The notes under the pieces are model-generated. The model was not told the DNA's origin. It was given only the letters and a program-made list of their open reading frames with translations, and did no database searches. A program made the position numbers and the translations under genes. Positions 26,104-36,800 of a stretch of 64,000 nucleotides of DNA are shown here, piece after piece (positions within the stretch are counted from its first letter, which is position 1; each line of letters opens with the position of its first letter). This stretch comes from JBGSMX01 sp963790405 (GTDB lineage Bacteria; Actinomycetota; Coriobacteriia; Anaerosomatales; JAGXFU01): positions 10,768 through 74,767 of the forward strand of contig CAWBOJ010000001.1 of the NCBI GenBank assembly GCA_963790405.1, written 5' to 3'.

Positions 26104-27531
26104 ATGGCTGACAACGTAGGTAACGCCGACGCACGTCCCGACCTTGAGTTGGGCGAGGAATTCGGCGAGGATGCGCCGACCATCGACGAGCAGGAGATGG
26201 CCGAGGCGACGCTGGCTGCGGCGAGACCGGCGTGGCGATCCCGGTGGGCGGGAGCGCCGACGCGCCTGCCTCGCTGTCCTCGGCTTCGCCTGCGGGCGCT
26301 ACGGCAGACACGCCGGCGCCCCCCGCCGGTCACCCCGCCGGCATCCCCGGACATCCCGGCGGACACCCGGCTGGCGTTCCGGGCGGTCCGGGCGAGCGTC
26401 AGCGTCATGGCGGCGCGCGCTCCATGGGCTTCCGTCCCGGTGGCGGACCCGAGGCGCTCGCATACCAGGAGCGCACCGGTATCAAGGCGCCGCGCATCAT
26501 CGCGTGGGAGATCACGCGGAGCTGCAACCTGAGCTGCGCGCACTGTCGCGCGGCCGCGGAGTTCGGCCACTACGACGGCGAGCTGTCTCTCGACGAGATC
26601 AAGGCCGTCATCGACGATATCGTCACCATCAGCAACCCGATCGTGATCCTCACCGGCGGCGAGCCGCTCATGCGACCCGACATCTGGGAGATCATCGACT
26701 ACCTGCACGAGAAGGGCGCCATGCCGGTCATCGGCACGAACGCCACGCTCATCACCGACGAGATCGCCGCCAAGATGGCCGAGCACAAGATTCCCGCGCA
26801 TCAGCGTTTCGATCGACTTCCCGACTGCCGAGGAGCACGACGCGTTCCGCGGTCAGGTGGGATGCTTCGACAAGTCCATCGAGGGCATCAAGATCGCCAA
26901 GCGCCACGGCGTGGGCGTGCAGATCAACATGACGGTCACCACCATGAACCACGAGAAGGTCGCCGCCGTTCACGACCTTGCCGAGGAACTCGGCGTCGAT
27001 GCGTTCCACATCTTCATGCTCGTGCCGACCGGCCGCGGCTCCGACCTGCTCGAGAAGGAGCTTCCGCCCGAGGACTACGAGAAGGTGCTCACCTGGGCGT
27101 ATCACCGTCAGAAGACGAGCCCGCTGCACTTCAAGCCCACCGACTCGCCGCACTACTACCGCATCATCCGTCAGCTCGCGAAGGCCGAGGGCAAGAAGGT
27201 CACGCGCGAGGAGTACGGTCTGGACGCGATGACGCGCGGTTGTCTCGGCGGCATCACATTCTGCTTCGTCAGCCACACCGGCGACATCCAGCCCTGCGGC
27301 TACTTCGACATGCAGCTCGGCAACGTCAAGGAGCAGCCGTTCTCGCAGATATGGACCGAGTCGAAGGTCTTCAACGAGTTGCGTGACTACTCGCTTCTCA
27401 AGGGCAAGTGTGGTGCGTGTGAGTACAAGGCCGTGTGCGGCGGGTGCCGTGCACGTGCGCTCGCGCTCACGGGTGACTACCTGGCCTCCGAGCCCTACTG
27501 CATCTACGAGCCGCCCGGCTGGACCGGCTAG
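26104..27531 (+). CDS. Radical SAM/SPASM heme biosynthesis protein (AhbC/AhbD type), frameshifted
   Basis: About 475 codons. The radical SAM cluster motif is CNLSCAHC (about residue 140), with GGEPLMRPD and GTNATLI. The C-terminal SPASM region has GCLGGITFCFVSHTGDIQPCGYF and CGACEYKAVCGGC, which fit NirJ/AhbC/AhbD proteins. AhbC removes acetate groups from didecarboxysiroheme, and AhbD decarboxylates Fe-coproporphyrin III to heme; I slightly favour AhbD. The first 110 residues are an unusual Gly/Pro/Ala/His-rich extension. Frame breaks near 26218 and 26800 are one-base errors. Together with the Met8-like gene it points to heme made from siroheme. Confidence 0.8.
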
Positions 27532-27647
27532 AGCTTCTCGGTTATTCTCGCTCGCTCTCTCGCCGACGAGTACCATAGGTGGAGGGGGCCGGCTGCTGCG
27601 TGTGAGCGACCGACATCGTCAGGGGACGTCGGGGGTGAGGGCTGCCA

Positions 27648-30269
27648 GTGTCCCGAAGGAGCAGCGCGGGCGATTCGTCTTTCAGTAGGGTTGCGGCGAT
27701 CACTGCTGCTCTCACGGTGTTCGTCGCGTTGATGTTGCTCCTGTGGGCTGGCAACACGTATGTCGTGGCGCAAACGGTGACTCGTGTCCGTACCGAGACC
27801 GACGCCCTCCTGCACCCCTACGGCATCGTGTTGTCGCAGGTGATCAACGATGATTCCGCTGCCGTCGATGCGTTCGCCGCGTTTGCCGCCGCTGAAGTTG
27901 CGATCGGCCGAGGAATGGCTGATGCCGAACCCTTCGCGAGCGGCCTGCTCGCTGAAAGGTCGGGCCTTGCCGCGCTGGAAGTGAAACGTGGCGACACAGT
28001 GTTGTTCGCAGGTCCGGTCGGTGGAGTGAGTGACTACCTCGAAGGCAGTTTCGGTACTGAACACGATTCCGAAATCGCAGCAGACTCCAGGCGGGCCAGC
28101 GACTCGGGTAAGACGACGATAAGCGGGCCTTTCGTCTCGCCTGAAGACGGAGCGGCCGCGATGGTCGTATTCAGCCCGATCGTGGTCGATGGAGAGCACT
28201 GGGGGATGGCCTCGGGACTCGTTGAACTCCAGCCGCTACTCGAGGTTGCCGGGCTCGACACTCAGATTCCTGGGCTCGAGACGGCAGTCGTCGATCCGAA
28301 CGGAAACACTGTCAGCGGCGATGCGCAGACTACGAACCGTGAGCCCGTGTTGCATGAAGTTCCGGTTGTCGATGGCGTGTGGATTCTAGCGGCGATTCCT
28401 TCGGGCGGGTGGGACAGCGTGCGTCCCGCCACCGCTGGACTGCTGTTGGCGCTGGGGACGGTGCTCGCGCTGGCTTGTGCGATCGTCACGTTCCTGGCGG
28501 TCTCGAGCCGGGCGAGGCTAGAGCACCGGCTCGCTGAGCGCACCGCCGAGTTCGCGGAGGTGAACGACAGACTCGCGCACGAGGTTGGAGCGCTGAGGGA
28601 TGCGACGGTGACTCTTGCGGCGAGCGAGGAACGCTTCCGTCTGCTGTTCGAACAGTCACCGACCGCGCTTGGGATCATGGCGCATGGCCACATCGTCTTG
28701 GCCAATCAAGCGCTTTCGGATCTTCTCGGCCTGGCTTCTCCGCAGGATGCGATTGGCATGGCGGGTATCGATCTTGTGGAACCGGAGCACCGAGATGAGG
28801 TGCTTGCCCGGTTCACCGAGCCCGTCACCCCAGGAGAGGCTCGCGAGAGCTACCGTACCGTGCTGTGTTCTGATGGCGGGGAGCAGATTCCCGTGGAGAA
28901 CCACATGATCGTGTTTGTTGCAGATGACACGGAGTACACACTGGTGAGCGTCATGGATCTGCGGCCGCAACTTGCAGAGGAAAGCGCTTTGCAGGCTTCA
29001 GCTGCCACGTATCGCGCCCTGTTCGACCACTCGTCTACGCCGATGTTCGAGGAGGATTTCTCGGCGGCAAAGGAGTACGTGGACGGTCTGGGAGTCGATC
29101 CTGATGAGCTCGACGAGTTTCTGCGCGAGCATCCCGAGCACGTTTCGAAGGGCGCTGCCGGCATGCGCATCGTGCGGGTGAACCCTGCGGGTGTCCAGGT
29201 GCTTCGCGCAACGGCCGAGGCAGACGTTCTGGGCGTGCTCGGGAGCTTCGTCAACGCTCGCACCGTCGATCTGTTTCGCAGCGAGCTCGTCGCGATAGGC
29301 CGAGGGAAAAGCTCGTTTCATGCCCAGGCGTACTTGCCTACGGTAGACGGCGAGGTCCTGTGGTTCGACATCTCGTGGCAGGTTCCCCGTGTAGGCGATC
29401 TGACGTACGACAAGGTCTACGTATCCATGATCGACTTGAGTGACGAGCGCCGATTGCGTGCGCAGCTCGAGGAGTATCGTGATGGCCTCGAGCAGCTCGT
29501 GGACGAACGCACGCGTGAGCTTCGATCGACCAACGAGCAGCTGGTCGAGGCGACCATGGCCAAGGACGACTTTCTTGCGGCGATGAGCCACGAGCTGCGT
29601 ACGCCACTCAACTCGATCATAGGATTCAGCGGTGTGATGCTCCAGGGGCTCGCAGGTGCGCTCAACGACGAGCAGCAGCGGCAGCTCAACATGGTGCAGC
29701 GTGCAGGCAAACATCTATTGAAGTTGATCAACGAGATGCTCGACCTTTCCAAGATCACTGCCAGACGCACCGAGATTCGCGTCTCGGCTTTCGATGTCAC
29801 TGCGGTCTGTCGAGCGGCTCGCGATGAGATGGTTCCATTGGCTCGCGAGAAGGGCCTTACCGTCGAATGCAGCCCGGCACTCGATGATCCGATCATGCAC
29901 GGCGACCCGGACCGTATTCGCCAGATCCTGCTGAATCTTGTGGCCAATGCCGTGAAATTCACGCGGACCGGCACGATCTCACTTGAGGTCTACGAAGACG
30001 GCGGTGATGTGTGTTTCGGAGTAGAGGACACGGGGCCCGGTATTCCGGTCCAAGAGCGCGAAGCGGTCTTCGAGCCGTTCCACCAATTCTGTCATGGCGA
30101 TACCGCGAAAGCCGAGGGCACCGGTCTGGGTCTGACTATCAGCCGGAACCTGGCAGAGCTCATGGGAGGAACGCTGGTACTTGCCGAGAAGAAGGGGGCG
30201 GGCACGAGATTCGTGCTACGCATTCCGCGCGAAGCTTCCGGTTCAAGCGAGATTGAGAGGCTCGATTGA
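27648..30269 (+). CDS. Membrane sensor histidine kinase with two PAS domains
   Basis: An 873-residue kinase. It has a membrane segment at about 15-36, an extracytoplasmic region of about 220 residues with a CHASE-like start (HPYGIVLSQVINDDSAAVDAF), a second membrane segment at about 262-285 and a coiled linker. PAS 1 (about 325-440) and PAS 2 (about 455-595) follow. A second coil leads to the HisKA box AAMSHELRTPLNSIIGF with His at about 648. The HATPase domain (about 745-870) has LVANAVKFT, DTGPGIP and GTGLGLTIS. Its stop overlaps the start of a pseudo-receiver gene (TGATG), so that protein is the obvious partner. Confidence 0.88.
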   Translation: MSRRSSAGDSSFSRVAAITAALTVFVALMLLLWAGNTYVVAQTVTRVRTETDALLHPYGIVLSQVINDDSAAVDAFAAFAAAEVAIGRGMADAEPFASGLLAERSGLAALEVKRGDTVLFAGPVGGVSDYLEGSFGTEHDSEIAADSRRASDSGKTTISGPFVSPEDGAAAMVVFSPIVVDGEHWGMASGLVELQPLLEVAGLDTQIPGLETAVVDPNGNTVSGDAQTTNREPVLHEVPVVDGVWILAAIPSGGWDSVRPATAGLLLALGTVLALACAIVTFLAVSSRARLEHRLAERTAEFAEVNDRLAHEVGALRDATVTLAASEERFRLLFEQSPTALGIMAHGHIVLANQALSDLLGLASPQDAIGMAGIDLVEPEHRDEVLARFTEPVTPGEARESYRTVLCSDGGEQIPVENHMIVFVADDTEYTLVSVMDLRPQLAEESALQASAATYRALFDHSSTPMFEEDFSAAKEYVDGLGVDPDELDEFLREHPEHVSKGAAGMRIVRVNPAGVQVLRATAEADVLGVLGSFVNARTVDLFRSELVAIGRGKSSFHAQAYLPTVDGEVLWFDISWQVPRVGDLTYDKVYVSMIDLSDERRLRAQLEEYRDGLEQLVDERTRELRSTNEQLVEATMAKDDFLAAMSHELRTPLNSIIGFSGVMLQGLAGALNDEQQRQLNMVQRAGKHLLKLINEMLDLSKITARRTEIRVSAFDVTAVCRAARDEMVPLAREKGLTVECSPALDDPIMHGDPDRIRQILLNLVANAVKFTRTGTISLEVYEDGGDVCFGVEDTGPGIPVQEREAVFEPFHQFCHGDTAKAEGTGLGLTISRNLAELMGGTLVLAEKKGAGTRFVLRIPREASGSSEIERLD

Positions 30270-30628
30270 TGTCCGACACGCTGTTCCTGGTCTCCTCGGA
30301 TGCCTCGGATGCCGAGCAACTCGCGTGCTCCCTTCGAGATCGCGGTTGGCACGTAGACACGGAAACCAAGAGCTGCACGAACGCCTGCTACCGCATCGGT
30401 CAGACCAGGCCGTTCGTAGTTGTGATATCACTCGAATTCGAACCAGATGCCGCATGCGATCTTGCGTGTACGCTGTCGGTGGCCGCATCAACCCGCGACA
30501 TCCCCATCGTGTTCGTGGGAGGCGAGCGGTCCGACATGGAAGCAGCTCGCAAAGTCGCGCCGCGTGCGCGTTTCGTGGATGCGTCGCACGTTGCCTGGGA
30601 GATCAAGCAGCTTTCTCTTCGGAGCTAG
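30269..30628 (+). CDS. Receiver-like protein lacking the phosphoacceptor Asp
   Basis: About 119 residues with the alternating fold of a CheY-type receiver (LFLVSSDASDAEQL, PFVVVISLEFEP, IPIVFVGG). At the end of strand 3, where the phosphorylated Asp should sit, the sequence reads VISLEF, so Asp is replaced by Ser. The acidic pair after strand 1 is reduced to SSD, and the conserved Lys near strand 5 is not evident. It is probably a non-phosphorylated pseudo-receiver. The ATG overlaps the stop codon of the upstream kinase. It may act as a protein-binding module for that kinase. Confidence 0.65.
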   Translation: MSDTLFLVSSDASDAEQLACSLRDRGWHVDTETKSCTNACYRIGQTRPFVVVISLEFEPDAACDLACTLSVAASTRDIPIVFVGGERSDMEAARKVAPRARFVDASHVAWEIKQLSLRS

Positions 30629-30692
30629 CGGCGGTCACGCGCTCTCAGCGACGAATATGTTGGAGTGGATAGCGCTACGTCTAGGGATATCG

Positions 30693-30846
30693 TATAGTTG
30701 ATGCGTTCGGGTTAGAGTGGGGAATTAGCGCCGCCGCAATCCCGAATCGGTCACCTGTGCAGCGGCCTGTCAATGGTGAGACCGGCCCCGGTGGCCGGTC
30801 GACGCATCCTGAGCCTCCGCCACCTGGGATTCACTGAATCGGGGAG
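30693..30846 (+). promoter_or_regulatory. Promoter and structured leader of the giant surface protein
   Basis: A good -10 box TATAGT is at 30693-30698, without a convincing -35. The leader contains a strong hairpin, GACCGGCC (30780-30787) with GGCCGGTC (30793-30800) around a five-base loop. AATCCC (30738-30743) can pair with GGGATT (30826-30831), which would enclose the hairpin and bring the ribosome binding site GGGGAGG (30840-30846) close to a CCTCC segment. This looks like a structured 5' region that could control translation. It lacks the signature bases of c-di-GMP-I or c-di-AMP (ydaO) riboswitches as I know them. Confidence 0.4.
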
Positions 30847-30851
30847 GCATC

Positions 30852-33800
30852 ATGGTGCTCGGGCGGTCTTCTATCTCGCGTCGGTTCATCTCCATCCTGT
30901 GCGCGGTTCTGCTGTTCGTGCCCTCGGGGTTCGCGGTGCCGCTGCAGGCGGCCGCCCAGGGCGCGGCGCATTTCAAGGTCGACGCGCGAAACAACCAGGT
31001 GTGGGGCCACGAGTGGACCCCGTACGGTTCGGTGACAGTCACGATCGGGGAGCCGGGGAATCCCGACCACCAGGAGACTGCGCAGGTCGATGAGGGCGGA
31101 AACTGGGGCCTGTGGGGCATCGCGTACGATATTGAGCCCGGTGACGCGATCTGGGTGGACGACGGGACGACGACGAAGGACACCGAAGTCACCTCGGTCA
31201 CGGTGACTGCGGTCAACGCCGGCAACGACACGATTTCAGGTACGGCTGTCCCCTGGACTGACGTGCAGGTCATTGCCGATGGAGCCAGTGAATGGCGATG
31301 GGTGACCGCCGATGGCGCCGGAGTCTGGACCGCGAGCTTCGAGACGTCGGTCGGTATCGAACCGCAGGACCAGGCGCGCGACATCTTGCCGAATGACCAA
31401 GGGTATGCGCTTCAGCGCGACCCCGACAGCGACGAGACGTGCGACCGCTGGCGCGCGTACGATCCCCACTTCAAAGTGAAGCCCGAGGATAACGGGCTGT
31501 TCGGTCACGACTGGCTTCCCTCGGCAGATATGACCGTGACGATAGGAGATCTTGGCGACCCTGCGTTCCAGGGTACGACGATGTCGGACGGCAACGGGGA
31601 CTTCTACCTGTGGGACCTGGGCAGCTACGATCTCGTGGCGGGCGATGTCGTCACGGTCACCGACGGGACGCATGAGAAGGTTCACGAGGTGACCGAACTG
31701 ACCGTGACGCTTGTCGACTCAGAAGCGGACAAGATCTACGGGACCGCGGCTGCGGGCAGCGATGTCTGGGTCGGATCGAATGCCGGATACGGGCGCAGCG
31801 TGATCGCCAGCGACTCCGGCGACTGGGTCGCCGACTTCTCCGTGGCAGCCGGACTCGAGGAGTGGGAGGACGCCTACAACATACAGCCCGGGGATGCGGG
31901 AACCGCCGAGCAGACCGACAACGATCGCGATGTGACCTGGATCGACTGGCGTGTGCTAGCGCCGGCGTTCCGGGTCAACCCCAACGGAGGCGTGTGGGGC
32001 TGGGATTGGGAGCCGAACTCGACGATAGACATCTCGGTCGGGGCGACAGCATCACCCGATTGCACCGCGACAGCTCAAACCGGCGACGACGGTAGCTTCG
32101 GGACCGGTCTTGACTACGAGCTGGCACCCTCCGATCTCGTAACGGTGAGTGACGGTACGACGACCAAGTGGACGTATGTCACGGATCTCACCGTCGAAGG
32201 CGTGAATCCCGACAACGACACGGTGTGGGGTTCTGCCATGCCGGGATCGAGCGTCAGGGTCGACGTGTACGGGTGGGCGTGGCGCGACGTCGTTGCCGAC
32301 ATCACTACCGGCGAGTGGACTGCCGACTTCACCGACCCGCCCGCGGCGGGCCAGGGTGACGGAGTCTGCGACCTCGACATCGGTACGCAGGGCGGCGCCG
32401 GCCAGTACGATTCCGACGGCGACGGGACCGAGATCGGCTGGCGCGTTCGAGGCAGTGGGTTCAAGGTCAACCCTCACGACGAGAACGTGTGGGGCTGGGA
32501 CTGGGAGCCGAACTCGACGGTGGACATCTCGGTCGGAGCGACGGAGTCGCCCGACTACACGACGAGCCTGGCGACCGACGAAATGGGCAACTTCGGGACG
32601 GGCCTTGAGTACGACGTCACTCCGGGCGCACTCGTCACGGTGAGTGACAGCTTCACCACAAGATCGACCGTCGTGACCACGCTGACCGTAGACGGTGTGG
32701 ATCCGGAGGCCGACAGCGTGTGGGGGACCGCCGAAGCGGGCGCCGAGCTGCAGGTCGACATCAACAACACCGGCGTGTGGCGGACCACCACAGCCGACGG
32801 GTCCGGCTACTGGATCGTGGACTTCACGGAACCGGTCGGCGAAGACGAAGACTGGCAGCGGGCCTTCGACATCGGTCGCGGCACCGAGGGCGAGGCGAGC
32901 CAGTACGACGAGGACCGGGATGCCACGTCCGTACCCTGGCGTGTGCCCGACACCGGGTTCAACGTCAACCCGAACGACGAGAGCGTGTGGGGCTGGGATT
33001 GGGCGCCGAACTCGACGGTGGACATCTCGGTCGGAGCGACGGAGTCGCCCGACCACACGGCCATTGCGTTCACAGACGAGTGGGGCAACTTCGGCACCGG
33101 TCTGGACGGATACGACCTGATCGTCGGCGAGACGGTCACGATAAGCGACGGCACCACCACCAAGTCGACCGTCGTGACCGCGCTGACCGTGGACGGGGTG
33201 GATCCCGACTACGACATGGTGTGGGGTCATGCGGCACCGGGAGGCACGGTGCAGGTCGACGCCTGGGGCATGGCCTGGAGACAGGTCACTGCCGATGAGT
33301 CTACCGGCGAGTGGTATGCCGACTTCTCGATCGAGCCCCTCGAAGGCGAAGGCTACGGCACGTGCGAAATCGATCGGGGCACCGAGGGTGAGGCGAGCCA
33401 GCCCGACGAGGACGGTGACGCGACGGCCATGCCGTGGCGCGTGCCTAACACCGCGTTCAAGGTTAACCCGAACGACGAGAGCGTGTGGGGCTGGGACTGG
33501 GAGCCGGGCTCCACAGTCGATATCGCGGTCGGTGACCCCGAGGAGCCTACGTACTCGATAAGCGCGGAGACAGACGAGTGGGGCAACTTCGGCACCGGCC
33601 TCGAGTACGACATCACGGTCGAAGACACCGTGACGGTGAGCGGCGGCGAGAGTGTCAAATCGACCGTTGTGACCTCACTGACACTCGACGGCTTCAATCC
33701 GGACACCGACACGGTGTGGGGCACGGCCGAAGCGGGCACCGAAGTTCAGATCGACATCACGAACACCGGCGTGTGGCGGACCATCACGGCCGACGTGAAC

Positions 33801-36800
33801 GGTTACTGGATGGTGGACTTCACCGACGCGGTTGGCAACGATGAGGATTGGCAGCAGGGCTTCGATATCGGTCCGGGTACCGATGGCGAAGCGAGCCAGT
33901 ACGACGAGGATTGGGACGCGACCTGCGTGCAGTGGCGCGTGCCTGCAACGGGCTTCAACGTCAACCCTAACGATGAGAGCGTGTGGGGCTGGGAGTGGGC
34001 GCTTGAATCGGTTCTTGAGATCAAGGTTGGCGACCCCGAGGCACCCGACCACACGGCCTACGTGACCGCAAGCGAGTGGGGCGACTTCGGCACGAATCTC
34101 GACTACGACCTGATCGTCGGCGAGACAGTGACGATAAGCGACGGCACCACCACCAAGTCGACCGTCGCGACCGCGCTGACCGTCACCGGTGTCGATCCGG
34201 AAAACGATACGGTGTCCGGGACCGCTGCACCGGGAAGCACGGTGCAGGTCGATGCGTGGGGTATGGCCTGGAGACAGGTCACCGCCGATGAGTTTACCGG
34301 CGAGTGGTATGCCGACTTCTCGATCGAGCCCCTCGAAGGCGAAGGCTACGGCACGTGCGAAATCGATCTCGGCACTGAAGGCGAGGCGAGCCAGCCCGAC
34401 ACGGATGGGGACGGGACGTCAGTCCCCTGGCGCGTGCCCGACACCGCATTCCGGGTCAATCCCGACACAGACGAGGTGTGGGGCTGGGACTGGGTCGCCA
34501 ACTCGACCGTGGACATCACGGTCGGCGACCCTGGCGAGCCAGATCATTCCGTCACTGTCGAGGCAGACGAGTGGAGCAACTTCGCCACGACGCTCGAATA
34601 CGACATCACCGTAGGTGAGACCGTGACGGTCGAACAAGGGTCGACGCTCAAAGACACCATCGTGGCCTCCCTGACGGTCGATGGCATCGACCCTGACGAA
34701 GACACGGTGTGGGGCACCGCCGCGCCCAATAGCGTGGTACAGGTAGATATCTACGGCGACTGGACCAACGCGAAGCGTTGGGTCACCGCCGACGGCTCGG
34801 GCAACTGGAGCGTCGACTTCACCGACGCGGTTGGCGACGATGAGGATTGGCAGCAGGGCTTCGACATCGGCATGGGGACGCAAGGAAGCGCAAGCCGGAT
34901 CGACGAAGACAATGCCGGCACCGAGATCGGCTGGCGCGTGCCGGCCACCGCGTTCAGCGTCAACCCTAACGATGAGAGCGTCTGGGGCTGGGAGTGGGCG
35001 CCTGAATCGGTTCTTGAGATCAAGGTCGGCGACCCCGAGGCACCCGACCACACGGCCTACGTGACCGCAAGCGAGTGGGGCGATTTCGGCACGAATCTCG
35101 ACTACGACCTGATCGTCGGCGAGACAGTGACGATACGCGACGGCACCACCACCAAGTCGACCGTCGCGACCGCGCTGACCGTCACCGGTGTCGATCCGGA
35201 AAACGATACGGTGTCCGGGACCGCTGCACCGAGAAGTACGGTGCAGGTCGATGCGTGGGGTATGGCCTGGAGACAGGTCACTGCCGATGAGTTTACCGGC
35301 GAGTGGTATGCCGACTTCTCGATCCCGGCCCTCAAAGGCGAGGGCGACGGCATCTGCGAAATCGATCTCGGCACCGAGGGTGAGGCCCGCCAGACCGACG
35401 AAGACGGGGACAACACCGCCGTGTCCTGGCGCGTGCCGAACCCGCACTTCCTCGTCGATCCCTACCAGCACAGCATCGAAGGCTGGGACTGGGCACCCAA
35501 TTCCTCGGCGGAAATCGCTATCGGGAATCCAGTCAGTCCGGACGCCACTGCGACCGTCGAGACCGACGAATGGGGCAGTTTCGGCCTGTGGGACTATGGC
35601 TTCGCACTCGAGGCCGGTGACCTGGTTACCGTGACCGACGGCGCAATCACCAAGGACCACATCGTCACCAACCTGACCGTTGGAGGAGTCGATTACGTCA
35701 GCGACATCGTGACAGGTACCGCCGAGCCCGGGAGCTGGGTCCAGGTGGAGGCCTGGAACTGGGACAGCGATGAATGGGCTTCGCGCTGGGTCGTCGCCGA
35801 CGGGACGGGCGGCGAGTGGACGGCCGACTTCAAGCTGGTAAATGAAGATGAACCCTGGCCGTTTGACCTGGAGGTCCATCGCACGATGGTGCGCCCTCAG
35901 CAGCAGGACGAGAACAATGACGGAACGTGGATTCTGAGCTTCGTCAGCCTGCCGAAGTTCGCCGCGTATCCCGAGGACGACATGGTATCCGGCCACGAAT
36001 GGGCTGGCAATTCGACCGTGGACATCGCCGTGGGCGATCCTGGTTCACCGGATGCTACCGCGACGGTCGAGACTGACCCCTGGGGCAACTTCGAGACGAT
36101 TCTGGACTGCGACCTCGTTTCCGGTGACCTCGTCACCGTGACAGATGGCGAGAGCACTAAGACCCATACGGTCACGGAGCTCGTCGTAGATGGAGTTGAC
36201 CCCGAATTCGACACGGTGTCCGGTACCGCTGAAGCCGGGACCGAAGTGCTGGTCAGGATCTTGGCTGACGAGGACACATGGGTGGACTGTACCGCGACGG
36301 CTGATGGGGTCGGCGTGTGGACCGCGGACTTCTCGGATACGGGTGGTGTTGTTGAGCCCTACGACATCGTTGCCGGTACGCAAGGTCAGGCCGAGCAGTA
36401 CGACGAGGAAGACGACAGCACCGTGGTCACGTGGCGCATCTCCGCGCCGTGGTTCTCGGCAGGACCGCTTCAGGACTACGTGGATGGCTACGACTGGACG
36501 CCTCTATCTACGGTCGAGGTATCGATCGGTGAGACTGGGACTACTCTCGTCACGACGCTGACGGCCGACGAGTCCGGCACCTTTGAGTGCGACCTCGCCG
36601 GTCACGATCTCGTGCCGGGTGAGCTGGTCACGGTCAACGACGGTGTCTCCGAAAAGACGCATCGCGTCACCCCGTTAGTGGTGAGCGTGGTCAACATAGC
36701 GGACGACACCGTCGAAGGAACCACCACGCCAGGCGCGTGGGTGGATGTCCGGGTGCAGGAAGGAGACTGGCCGTGGCCGTACCGCGGGACCAATGCGGAC

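Noticed and set aside
30693..30851. c-di-GMP or c-di-AMP riboswitch before the surface protein
   Set aside because: I could not find the conserved core bases of either class; only generic hairpins remain.
34419..35996. Long open reading frames on the minus strand opposite the surface protein, and similar ones opposite hemA, manC and the SMC ATPase
   Set aside because: Their products are rich in Arg, His and Pro with no domain, and they lie exactly opposite well-supported genes. High GC content opens such frames by chance.
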